In this document: positions 11,496 to 22,523 of the stretch, piece by piece
How positions within the stretch are numbered: the stretch's first letter is position 1
Layout: each line of letters opens with the position of its first letter
Assembly: GCA_002900995.3 (NCBI GenBank)
Contig: CM035315.1
Location: forward strand, 1,349,967-1,413,966
From: Ganoderma boninense
Taxonomy: Eukaryota > Basidiomycota > Agaricomycetes > Polyporales > Polyporaceae
Direction: 5' to 3'
Length of the DNA: 64,000 nt
Translations under genes and position numbers: made by a program
The notes under the pieces: generated by a model
Database searches by the model: none
What the model was told of the DNA's origin: nothing
The model's input: the letters and a program-made list of their open reading frames with translations, nothing else

Positions 11496-13430
11496 ATGCC
11501 CAGCGCTTGGTCCACCGATACCCTCTTCCGATCCTCTTCTCCAATGTCGGCCGCACACTCGCACCTCGACAATCCTCACGACCCAAATACCCTCCATAGA
11601 TTCCAGCAACACTCCTCTGGCCCCTACTATCTCTCGCATCCCCAGTCCGGCCTGGAGCCTCTCTCCACCGCCCTTCCCCACTCTTCCTTCTCCTCCAGGC
11701 AACAGCCATGGATGCTCAATGTTCAAACCAACTACAACACCCACCAGCCCCAACAGAACGCACCCGGTGGTCTCAGCCCGCAGCGCACCCAGGTGGCAGC
11801 GCACGCCAACACCTTTTACTCGGGCGCGGGCCCCGAGTCCCAGCTGGTAGGTTACCCCGAGTCCTCGCAGCGCACACCCCTCGACGCGGCGACCTACGCC
11901 ACCCTCTACAATGTCTCCTTCCCGTACGCCCCCGCGCCGCCCACGTACGCGCACACCCACTCGCCCCCGGCCGCGACACTCTGCTGAGGAGCTGCAGAGC
12001 GCGCTGGATTCTCACACCCTCGCGCGCGGCAGCGGCACTTACCGCGGCGTCCCGCCCATGGCGCCCGCGGAGCGGCGCGCAAGCTTCGGCGGCGCTGGCT
12101 TCGCGGGTGCCGCTGGACAGTTCCTCGACGGGGCGCGCGCGGACATGTACGGCCCCGGAACCCCCACACGGTATGTCAGCGCCGCCCCCACACCCACCGC
12201 CGCGGCGTCTTACCCACCAACCTCGTTCGCGGGGCTCGCATCGCCGACCTCGCCCTATTCGCACCACCCCGCGCACTCGCACCAGCACATGGGAGGTAGT
12301 GAGTTGATGGACATGCACTCGCCGCGATCGGCGCCGTACGCCATCCCGATGCGACGCGATTCTATGGACTCGGTGAGCGTGCCGGACCCCATCAGCCCTT
12401 CCTCTGTGCCCGGGCTCGTGTTCGACGGGGACGACTACGATGACGACTCGGAGAGCAGTCTCCCGAGTGCCGCATCCGAAGTGCAGCGTCTGCCATACCG
12501 CACACAGCCCACCGAGGAGCGCGAGTTCGACTGGTCACGCTCGTCCGTGTCGGACGGGAGCGGCAGTGGGAGCAGCACTGCGGTCGGCTTCGAGGATGTG
12601 CAGGGCCGGAGTCCCGACACCGGGGTGATGGACGGGGAGAGGGAGAGGGAGCACAGCGGCTCGACGGGAAGGAGTACTCCGCCCGAGGCCGGGCACCACC
12701 ACCACGAACGGGCCCGACCGCCGCAGAAGAAGTCGAAGATGCACCAGTGTACAGTATGCTTTAAGTTATTCCCTAGACCTAGCGGCTTGGCGACCCACAT
12801 GAACTCCCACTCTGGTGCGAAACGTAAGTCTCTATTCTTGTTTTTCCTGTTGGTATCCTGTTTAAATCTTTCTGGGGAATTTTTTGCAGCCTTCAAGTGC
12901 CCAATACCAACATGCACGAAATCTTTCGCCGTGCGCTCGAACGCGAAACGGCACCTACGCACGCACGGGATATTCCCCACCTCCGACCACGCAAGTACTT
13001 CCCCCTCACAATTCACCGTCGGCTTCGACACCCCCCTCGTCTCTGAGGTACATGAAGCTGGCAAGCTTCCCTCGAAGCTCCGCTGGGTGCCTCCATCGCT
13101 GTCGACACGGACGAACGTCGACTTCCTTCGGAGTCCGGGCGCGGGCGACCCGACGTCGGACTCGGAGGACGAGTTCTTCCAGCCGTCCTGCCCATTGCTC
13201 CCGCTCCCACTTCCCCCAGTCACGCCGTCGAGCCCGACATGGAATCCGGAGGACCAGTACGAGGAGCGGAATTCGTACGAGCAGGCGGAGAGCGCGCCGT
13301 ACATTTCGAGTCAGGTAAGTCGTGCGATGCCGTAAGCCGCACCATTGCCTGTGACTGACGATGGCGCGATCTGCAGTGGCGCTCGCTGCCCGGACCCGCC
13401 ATCGCATCTCCAACGAGTTTCTGTCAATGA
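11496..13430 (+). CDS. C2H2 zinc-finger protein, probable transcription factor
   Basis: Exons 11496-12823, 12890-13314 and 13377-13430. A long Ser/Pro/His-rich N-terminal region precedes two tandem C2H2 fingers: CTVCFKLFPRPSGLATHMNSH and CPIPTCTKSFAVRSNAKRHLRTH, with an intron (GTAAGTC..TTTGCAG, 66 bases) between them. The last exon adds WRSLPGPAIASPTSFCQ. Two adjacent fingers after a disordered region is the layout of many fungal sequence-specific regulators; the target is unknown. The N-terminal frame (ending with TGA at 11985) and the frame with the fingers differ by one base; removing one C from the C5 run at 11964-11968 joins them, so the gene is probably intact in the organism. Start could also be the ATG at 11544. 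Confidence 0.8.
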
Positions 13431-16197
13431 GCGCCGCGTCCGGCGTGCTGTCAACGTCCGACACCACGCACCTGTTTGCCGCGGCGCGTCGTGCGCCAGA
13501 CCATGCCCCATCCTGTCCTGTCTCCCGACCGGGGCAGGGCTGTCTGGTGTGGTCCGCTACGCGCGGCGTGCTTCTCGCTTCGATCCCCGCCCACGCCCCC
13601 CGCATCTGTCGTGTCCGCACATCCGCTGCCCATCTGCCCTTTTCTGCCCGTCATGCTGCTCCATATACTCCCAACTCCGCGCGCCCCATCGCCATCTATC
13701 CGTCGCTCTCGCCGTCTTTTGCTGTCCTTCTACCTTGCTCTTCCTTTTTCTGGGGTGCCGCACGCCACACACAGCCCGCCACGGCACGCCACGCGTTTCG
13801 AGAGACGCCTCTGCCGCCTGCTATCCGAGCCACTCCTTCCGGATGCAGCATCCGCACGCTCTAGCTGACAGTCGATGTTCGACATCGATTCGATCGCCGA
13901 GTGTTCCCTTCATGCTCCGTCTCATGCTCTTGGCTGTCGAGTAGAGCATGTTTGCGTTGCGTCGCACTCCTGGAGCTGTCAGGGTGGGCCACTGATCCAC
14001 CCGGGCACCAGCTACTAGGTGTGCGTGGCAGAGCACGAGCTTGAGTCGCTGCGAAGAAGCGTGGGTGCGCATGTGTTTCTCTGCACGTCGCCCCTCCCAT
14101 TCGATCGATACAGGAGGCAGATGCCTGGCAGGGGGCTCGAGGTTGCGGTGTTGCTGCTGCTGCTGCTGCTGGTGCGTCTCTCTGGCTTGGTCCGTCCGTC
14201 TGCCTTCCGAATTCGAGATCTGAGCCCGAGGGGGCCGCGTCGCGCAGCGGTTTTGTTTGTTTTTTTACTCATTGTAGCTTGAATATCCTTACGCCTACGT
14301 CGTGCACTCATGGTCTCTGTCAAATGCCGCCCCTCCCTCACCTGCTGTACCAATAGTCACATTTCCTTCATGCATGCTCATGCCCACGCCCACGCCTACG
14401 CCTACGCCCGCGCCGCCGCCAGAGACGTGCCGTCGCTATCCTAGCGTATCGCATCGACGTATCTTTAGAGAAACCTTACTGTAATCCATCACAACATTGT
14501 CTCAATAGCCTCCATGCATCTTGCATCTATCAGCCCGCCCGTCTGCCTGCCTGCCTACCTGCCCTGCCCGTCCGTCTGCACGCCCGCATGCCCAGGCCTC
14601 ACGCTCGTTTTGGTTGGCTTCGAGTTCAGTCCTTTCTGTCAGTTGCGGCCGACCTTCCTCCTCTCAGGCTGTGCATCCGACGCCGACTTCCCGACGACAA
14701 CCCGCTCTCGCCCGACAATACATACAACTACGAATTCGAACACGCAATAATTGACACATCCACACACACACACCTTCCACAGGGAGGGTGCCCTGATCCG
14801 CCTCCAGATCTCAGACCATACCGGATGAGCAGGCGGCGCGGCGCGCGGAGCGAGCCCCCTCCCGCGCCTCGATCGCAGGCTCAGCAGTGCCTTCTGCCTT
14901 TGCCTTCTGCGTTCCGCATCCAGGCCCCCGGGTCCCGTCGCAATCGCAATCGTGATCGCGGGGCGTCGCGAGCCGCCGCCTCGCAGGTCCGTGGCAAGCC
15001 CCAGCCAATACATACGCCAGACGATAAGTGGGGAAGCTGGGCTCGGGGCTTCCATGGAACGCGACGGCCCCAGCGATAATCACCCGCATGCGAACGTTCG
15101 CGCGTACTGTATGTACTCATTACGCGACGACTTCCGGCCCCGCGGGACGGTCGGCGCACGGCCAGGACTCCTCCCAGCCCGACTAGCTATAGTGGGTGCG
15201 GCTCGGCGGGGCCCAGCACCCAGCACCCGACACCTAATTTAGAGTAGAGCAGTACTCAGCACCAATGCGAGCATTTAGCACTCACGCCGTGGGGGCATAA
15301 GCTCTCAAGGGCAGCACCTGAGCGAGCGGCTGGGACGGGGCGCGTGCCTCCCTCCAAGTGCTTCCCACCTTCGCAGCACGTCGGAGTGCTAAGTCGTCGT
15401 CGTTGATGCAACGCTCTCCCACGGACCAGATTAGCCTACGAGCTGGTGCGGGCGAGAAGTCCACCCACGCCGTCCGCCCGGCGCGTGGCGGCGGCGCCCT
15501 GACCGTCGAGGTCCTCGCCTCAGCCTGGACGTCCGCTCACCGTATGCAGTCTGGAAAAAAATGGAAAACTAGAGCTTCAGAAGGAACGGGCACCAGAACG
15601 AGGACAGAAGGCGCAGAATCGGGATTCCGAATTTAATTTACCACCAGCCACTCAACGAGACAGCAGCGCCAGCCTATCCCAGCCCGAGCCCAAGCCTACC
15701 AGCCGGGCGTACAGCGGGAGCTGAGCTCGAAACCGCCGCAGCGCGCACGCCGGAAAGGGAGCCTCGTGGCCGGGGAGGGGGTGGGGTGCGCGTCATGCAC
15801 TGGCATTCCATCGACTCTGCCAGCTGCCCAATGCCAGATGCCGGCATAACCTGCAATACCGCAATATCAAACTCAATCGTATATGCAGAAGAAGCCTCCC
15901 GCGTCGGCCACGCGCCGCGGCAGCCGCCCGTTATCGTATATCGGCCCCCCTGCGATCTCTCCTACCGGCTACGCCTCACACCCCTTCCGTCGTGGGCGGC
16001 TGCGACCCGTCCGATAGCCTTTCACCTCCTGCGTCTATCCCCATCTCGTGAACGTGCCAATGGACGAGCGGCCGCGGCCGCTATCTCAGCCTGGCCCGAG
16101 GGGGCTTGGGGTGGGGAGGGCCACGGGGCCCGTCATCTGCCACACAGGGGGTGATGTAGCGTGAACGGTGGGTAGGCGGAGATGGAGATGGGCACTA
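13431..16197. other. Long intergenic region
   Basis: Holds 3' sequence of the zinc-finger gene and of PIG-P (convergent). Features seen: a TGC triplet run at 14152-14171, an imperfect CCCACG/CCTACG run at about 14380-14412, and a 16-base perfect palindrome built from NotI-like sequence at 16067-16082. No convincing coding region. Confidence 0.45.
14152..14171 (+). repeat. TGC trinucleotide microsatellite
   Basis: About seven perfect TGC units in non-coding DNA between two convergent genes. Confidence 0.85.
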
Positions 16198-18166
16198 TTA
16201 GGGCTGGGTGCGGGGGCGTGAGCGTGAGCGGGCGCGCCGGGGGCCGTACACGACGCGGTTGACCATGCCCAGGGGGATGTCGTACAGCTCTGGAATCGCG
16301 TCCGGCCGGGCGTGAGCGAGATAGGGGTTGCTGCGAGCTTTTGGTGCGGGTCTCGGTGTGGGTTTGGATTTCGGAGTGGAGGCGTTGAATTCGGGTTCGG
16401 GTTTGAGATGAGGCTGCGGCCTGCGAATAGAGTTGTGTGGCGGGGGCGGAGTGGAAGTGGAAGCCAAAGGCAATAGAGATGGGGTGCGCGCGTGGGCGCC
16501 GTTGCCGGACCTGGAGCTCGAGCGTGGCTCGGGAGCAGGGGGCGCGTCGTCCGGCTGAATAGTCGACACTGAGACTACGGATGAGGCTGAGCTTGCAACT
16601 GAATTTGTGCCGCCACCGTGGTCGTGGCCGTGACCATCTCCATTGAAATGGACATCTGGCGCGGCATCAGCGTCGCTCGGACTTGCGGGAAGATGTGCCT
16701 TGGAGTCTGCGGGGTGCGTGTGAGCATAACGCTGATACAGACCGATGGACAGACGTGCGTGCGTATGTTGCCGCAAGACGAAGAACAAAGTTCGCGACAT
16801 ATCGTCGGCTCGAAGAAGCGCGCACGGAGGAAGTCAACACAACGAACAGAACAAAGATACACGTCAACTGCCGCACTGTCAGCATCCGCGCCCTCCTCTG
16901 TATGATGCTCGGCTCGGGTTTCCTGTCCGAGAACTCGGAAACCCGAGTCCGCACATACAGTGGACGGGCCATCCGCCACTAGCGAGAACGAGCAAGTCTA
17001 GACACCTGCGCGCCGCACCTGGGCACGCCTCCCGCGGCGCAGGCGACCCCGCACGCGGAAATGCCCAAATGCTGCCCCAGGCGAAGCGAGGCTGACGCCA
17101 AGATAAGATGAGAAGCATCCATGAAGAAGAAATCAATGCAGTAGATGAAAGATAACTCGGCTCACCCGTTATCGTTCGCATATCGGCGAAGGGAGGCGTC
17201 CCGGCCAGGGCAAGCGCGAAGTACGTGAAGTACGTCAGAAGCACGAGCACCATCCCGTAGGCCGGAATCAGCAGCGACCACTCGCTATGCGCGAAAGTAT
17301 GGACCCCGGATTCGGCGAATTTGCAATCCGGGATGTTTTTGAGTTTATGGTGTTGATTGGGGTAGCCGACGTTCGGGGGTAGCAGGTTGAAGTCGTGGTA
17401 GGGGCCGAGGTCGAGATCGAGGTTATCCCAACGCAATCAAACCCGATGCGGCAAGCCGTAATAGCACATACGACGCAGACACGAAGGTATGCGTAACGGG
17501 CGTGGCGTGGCGTGCACAGGGGGGCGAGCGCAAACGCAAATGCGAAGTCAATTGCGCAGATGCGTGATGGCGCGCGTCCGCGTCGGCAGGCGAAGCGACG
17601 TGCGGGGACGGAGATTAACGGTCGTGCGTGGGCGTGGGGGGCGAGCACGGGACCACGACCATCAGCGTGCGTCTCACCGCGAAGAGGGCCGGAATGCCCA
17701 CGCACCGGTTCGGGTACCAGGTCACGCCCAACGCGAGGATTGCGGCGTCGGGGAGGAACGCCCAGAGCAGGTACAAAGCGAAGACGAGGTACGTGCCCGT
17801 GGCGGCTACGAAGCCGTAGAACTCAGGTGCGCGGCTGCGGGCCGCAGGCGGGGGCAGCGGCGGGAACGGCGCGAGGGGTGCGGTCGGCGACGTGGGTGCG
17901 TCGTCTTCCGTGTGCAGGCCGTAGAATGCGTCCGAACCCCAGTCCGAGTCCGAGTCTGAGGCGGGCTCCGGCGTGGAGTTCAGGCGTGCTTGGATGCGCA
18001 TGGCAATCGGATTCAGCGGTTGGGTGCTGCTCCGGCTCCAATTGTGAGTGCCAGCGGGAGATGAGGAGAGGCGCGAAGTCATGTCCGCTTCCGGTTCTGG
18101 CTCTGGGGCCGTGACGGAGTGCGCAGCGGCTCGGTCAGCTGGAGGCGACTCGGAAGGCGGGTGCAT
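16198..18166 (-). CDS. GPI19: PIG-P, subunit of GPI-GlcNAc transferase
   Basis: Exons 17706-18166, 17166-17284 and 16198-16706 join in phase. The first exon ends in the PIG-P signature: EFYGFVAATGTYLVFALYLL (first membrane helix), then WAFLPDAAILALGVTWYPNR; the second starts with EWSLLIPAYGMVLVLLTYF (second helix) and ends near PPFADMRTIT. The third holds a low-complexity His/Gly/Ser linker and ends IPELYDIPLGMVNRVVYGP, a conserved closing segment in fungal PIG-P, then an Arg-rich tail. The protein sits in the ER membrane and takes part in the first step of GPI-anchor synthesis, transfer of GlcNAc to phosphatidylinositol. The N-terminal extension of about 110 residues before the helices is long and disordered. 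Both introns (421 and 459 bases) are far longer than average here. Start at 18166 is the first ATG; an internal ATG (MTSRLSS) is possible. Confidence 0.88.
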
Positions 18167-19418
18167 CGAGCGGAGCCCGGGATCATGCGCGTGAGGGCGT
18201 GCGTGCTGAGAGTGAGGCTAGAGATAGCAAAAGGAGCGCGATCAGTTATCATCATGGACGTCAACTGCACCCCGCGACGTCCTTGCCTCCGCCGAGACCG
18301 CAGGCGCAAGTGCAATCGTGCTATCAGGGTGCGAGAACGCTGCAGGGCCGCTGGCAGAGGCAAAGATGGCGCCATGGCATGATGGGCGGTGGGAGAACTC
18401 GCAGAAGGCTGGAATTCAGCCCCCGCCTATCTGCGGGGGCTTTAGTGGCCCACCAGCTGAGGTTGTTTGGGAAGCATGGGACCGCAGAAGGGGAGAAAAG
18501 GCTAAACTCACTCCGATGCTCGATCCTACCGCTGGTTTCCAGGGCCGGGGTGGAAAGAGGACGAATGGGGGATGACGGCAGCTTTCTGGGAGGCTGACTG
18601 ATGGAGAGGAGGGCCGTGCGTGGCTTCCCGTGAAGTTTGATGGTCCGACCGAGTGAAAGAGGGCTCTACTGGTATCGCAAGCACTCACTGGACGCCTGGA
18701 CGTCGAGGGCAGAGGCGCATGGGCGTGAGCGTCGTCTGGCCACAGCTGCGGTCAGTGCTATGTACGTAAACGCTGGCCTCGCGGCGAACGACTCAACTAG
18801 GCGCCGGTGCTGTGACTGTGACGCGTGCGCATGATCGACAATTAAGGCGTGACAGGGCGGAGCGAGTCAGTTGTTCGCGGCACAGACGATCTTCGCTTGC
18901 TCCACAACGTCGAGGTGAGTACACGGCTCTCTCTCTGCGCCACAATGACACATATTATCGTGTTTATCCCGATACGGCACACCTGATGGATGCGCGGATG
19001 CTTCGCCTGCCTCATTGTGGCGTAAATGCCTGTGACGTTTTCGGCTCGGCCAGGCCAAGGCTTGGTTCGGTCGAAGTGGAGACAGTAAGGTTTAGCCACC
19101 CCTACACAAGCATGTGGCAATAACCACTGAGCGCTCCTTCATCTCTGGTCGTCGTCCACACGAATCCTCCCAGTATATTCTCGAAACTATGACTATGAGT
19201 CTTTGAAACGATTATTTTGAAGTGTACGTCCATGCCAGTGTAACATGCTGCAGGCGTACGCAGCGCAGATCTTGGCATCCCTGCATCACGTCAAATTAGC
19301 TGGTATTGGGTTATGACTTATTGAACCATCCTTCGAATCTCTCGCGATCCCATTATCATGATTCATTACTCTCGTACATGCGCGAATCAGGGTCGCTGAC
19401 ATCTTTTCCACTAGAACC
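18167..19418. other. Intergenic region between divergent genes
   Basis: Upstream of both PIG-P (minus) and the folate gene (plus), so it holds both promoters. A perfect 9-bp stem with 6-base loop lies at 18418-18441 (AGCCCCCGC / GCGGGGGCT). No gene or TATA box supported. Confidence 0.4.
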
Positions 19419-21600
19419 ATGGCCGCAGCAGCGTCCACCACCCTCCGGCAGCAGAAGATTGCCTTGCGCAAGTCAATGCGTGGCCTTCTCACCAGCCTCT
19501 CCAACGATGAGATACAGGCACAGTGTCAGTCCCCCTCCACTCTTCCCATTCTCCATTCAATCGCCCAGTGTTCGCCCGCACTCCATGGTTTCTCCGACGA
19601 ACCGCACCAGTCTTCCGGACTGCTCGGGGAGACAGGACCGGATAGTCGCTAGTTCGATGGTTGATAGTGGAGATCTGGAAGTGTGCTTCGCAGCTTTGTC
19701 ATACACACTTTTGCCTCTGCTTTCAGCTGCTTTTGCACCCGTATCCGCATCAACACCCGCACTCACACCTCGCTACCCGCAGCGCGCTCGATAGCAAGCA
19801 CGCTCCTCGCGCTTCCCGAATTCCGGCGGAGCAAGAACGTCTCCTGCTTTCTCAGCATGCCTTCGGCGGAAGTAGACACCTCGGCGGTCGTCGCCGCTAT
19901 CTTGAGCACAGGTAAGTCTGCGTACACGATCTTGAAGTAATGTTGACGAGAGCGCCGCCGTTTCGTTTCCTTTCGTCGGGCCTCCCGGCTTCCGGCTGCA
20001 AGGCGCGTCTTCCACCGTACTACCTGCATTTCTGGGGTCCGGGCGTTTTCTTCCTTGTTCTGTGCCTGCGCCACTGTTACGTCCAGCTGCCCGCCTTTCG
20101 TCTTCCACTTCCCCTGCTCTTGTATATCTTTTTTACGTCAGGCCGTCGATTTCGTACTGCGATGTCAGTTCCATTCGTGATTTCCTCCTTAACCCCACTG
20201 AGCTCGCAAAACCGTACTGACCTGCCCGAACAGGCAAGACACTCTTCGTGCCCAAGACGACCGATAAGGCGCACGGCATCATGGATTTCTTCCAGATATT
20301 CGACGCAGACGATCTCGGCGCCCTACCCCATGGGCTCTGGGGCATCAAGGAGCCCGACGAGGTGCATCACGGCATGCAGCGGCCTACCGGTGAGCGTCCC
20401 CGTACGCAGAAGCAACTCGGAATACTCGCTGACCTCGTTTCTACTATTACCATCTTATGTCCGCACCTTGTATTCGCATTCGTATTTGGACGGCTTTCCC
20501 TGGGGTGCGAAGCGTCCAATGAGAACACAGAGCCGCTCGACCTGATCGTGATGCCCGGTATGTCCTTCCACCTCGTTTTTTATCGCCCCCCATCACACGG
20601 ACAGGCGGACTCGCGGTGGCCAGGTCGTCCGTGGGCTCAGCTCTGCGATGGATATAAAATACCGCCGCTGCTGCACACCCTCGGGTGTGCGGGGGTTCCC
20701 CACCCCCACGCCTGTCTCTTGTCGATCTTCCCAGGCGATCTTGTGCGCGATCTTGTTGAGCCATCGCCCGTTATGGCATAAGTTGCGTCCAGGGGCGCCC
20801 GCCCGAGCCCTGTTCGGTGCGGTGTCGGCTGGTGTCGGTGCTTGTCGGTGCCCATCAGTGTCCATCGCCATCGCCATCGACATCGCCATCGACATCGACA
20901 TCGGCATCTGGGACGTCGAATCTCGCTTCGGAAATCGCGCATCAGGCATCTCGTTCTGCGTCCCGTACCCCGCCCGCTAGCGCGATGACGCAGCGGCCTT
21001 TTCCGCGTCCCTTGCTGTCCTCACGTCCTGATCTGCCCCTTCATTTTCGTTGACTTATGCACATTCTTAATTACTTACCCATACACCCACATCACCCGTT
21101 GACCGTTGTCCTTTTTGCTGCTGCTGACTGACTGGATGACTGACTGACTGTGACTGGGGGTGTTGCCGGCACAGGGCTCGCGTTCGATCGATCCTTATCG
21201 CGCCTGGGGCACGGCAAGGGCTACTATGACCGCTTCCTCGCGTCGTACACCGCAACGTTGCACGCCAGGCAGCAACTGCGTCCGAGGCTAGGTGAGTGGG
21301 TGCCGCCCGGCCCGTCTCCTCTTCCCCTTCAATCGTGGATAATAATGACTGCTGCTGACGGATCATGGTCTCTGATTCGCATTCGTCACACACGCCCCCT
21401 CTCTGCTGCTGCTGCTGGTGCTGACGTGGTTAAACCTCCGGTACGCACGCACGCCTGCAGTCGCCATCGCGCTGCGCGAGCAGATCCTCGAAGCGGGGCA
21501 GGTGCCGGCCGGCGAGATGGACTGGAAGGTCGACGTGATCGTGGGCCCAGATGGAGTGCTCGAGCCCGTGCCCGCGCCCGTGCCAGCGCCACGAGCGTGA
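19419..21600 (+). CDS. FAU1: 5-formyltetrahydrofolate cyclo-ligase
   Basis: Six exons: 19419-19524, 19783-19911, 20234-20389, 20513-20557, 21175-21291, 21461-21600. Joined protein has LRQQKIALRKSMRGLL (the KxxLR start of the family), a helix ALPEFRRSKNVSCFLSMPSAE, then PLDLIVMPGLAFD and RLGHGKGYYDRFL, the phosphate/ATP-binding and catalytic motif (GRGKGYYD in most members), then ALREQIL and DWKVDVIVGPDG. The enzyme converts 5-formyl-THF to 5,10-methenyl-THF using ATP, returning folate to one-carbon metabolism. Length (about 230 residues) fits. All introns are long for this genome (258, 322, 123, 617 and 169 bases), and the first uses GTCAGT as donor. Splice phases all agree, so I am confident in the model. 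Confidence 0.92.
20861..20909 (+). repeat. Short CATCGC/CATCGA repeat in an intron
   Basis: About eight imperfect hexamer units (CATCGC, CATCGA) in intron 4 of the folate gene; the intron is 617 bases long. Confidence 0.75.
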
Positions 21601-22523
21601 CCGTGGCACCGTGGTACCGTGATCCGCGACCACACCCGCGTCTCTCAATGTATATGCGTCTCGCAACCCTAGCCCTGTACATATTAAGCACGCAGCGTAT
21701 GTACGGGCTCCCGCGCTGCGCGGCTGATATTACGCCTCAGTTCGCAGAGGCATTCCCTCCGCCGCGCGTGACTGTGGGAGGTCCTGCGCCAGCCTCTGGG
21801 AACCTGAGGTCAAGAGCGGGGGCAGGACCCTGAGCGGCGCTTGGGATCGAGAGCCCGCAGAAGAAGCAGGGAGAAGGAAGAAGAAGGAAGGAGCTGGAAC
21901 TTGAGGGGCGCGGTGCGCAGCGCACCGCGAGCCACGACCCGCGAGCCGCGCATGCCACGCTAGCGAGAAGCTCGAGTGTGCAGTTCGCGTCGCCGGAGAG
22001 AAGCGGAGAAGGGGGGGAGGAAACTTGGCAGCCTGCGCACGCCGAGGAAATCCCGCGCGCGAGCGGGGCGAGTTGCAGCTGGGAGCTCGGAACTTGGAAC
22101 TTGGTGGGACGCGCTGGCGTCCGACCGGGAGCGGTGTCGAACGCACGAACTTCAGCGTCCGGCAAGGGGGTGACAAGGGGCAGGAGAAGGCATCGTATCG
22201 ATTGTGGCGTAGGCGAAGCCGGCGGAGTGTGAACGCTGTGGGCCATGTATGTGTGGCCATGACCAAATGAGGCGGTGCATGTGGGATTGCGGCCGGGCAG
22301 CCACCAGCGGGCGTGCGTGACGGCGTCGAGGGAAGAGGAACGATGGACCTGGAAGGGGGTGAAGGAAGTCGGAGGCGGCCGAGTATGCCAGCATCAAAGG
22401 GGAAGGGGGGCATGGGTGGGCAAAACGAAAGGTCGCGAAGTGTGGTTGCAGTTGTGCTTGCTGCATCCGAGCATCTGGCGAGGGACCAATCGCGGTCGAA
22501 GTCGCGATGTGGTGGCAGTCACG
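21601..22523. other. Convergent intergenic region
   Basis: 3' flank of the folate gene and of the RAD51-like gene. GC-rich open frames on both strands show no family signature. Nothing else seen. Confidence 0.4.

Noticed and set aside
13431..13944. Overlapping ORFs of 130-199 codons after the zinc-finger gene
   Set aside because: Rich in Arg, Pro, Ser and Cys in all frames, typical of GC-rich non-coding DNA; none continues the upstream protein.
17489..18114. Arg/Gly-rich plus-strand ORFs
   Set aside because: Shadows of PIG-P exon 1 with unnatural composition.
20861..20909. CRISPR-like or minisatellite array
   Set aside because: Units are six bases without spacers and lie in an intron; it is a simple repeat.
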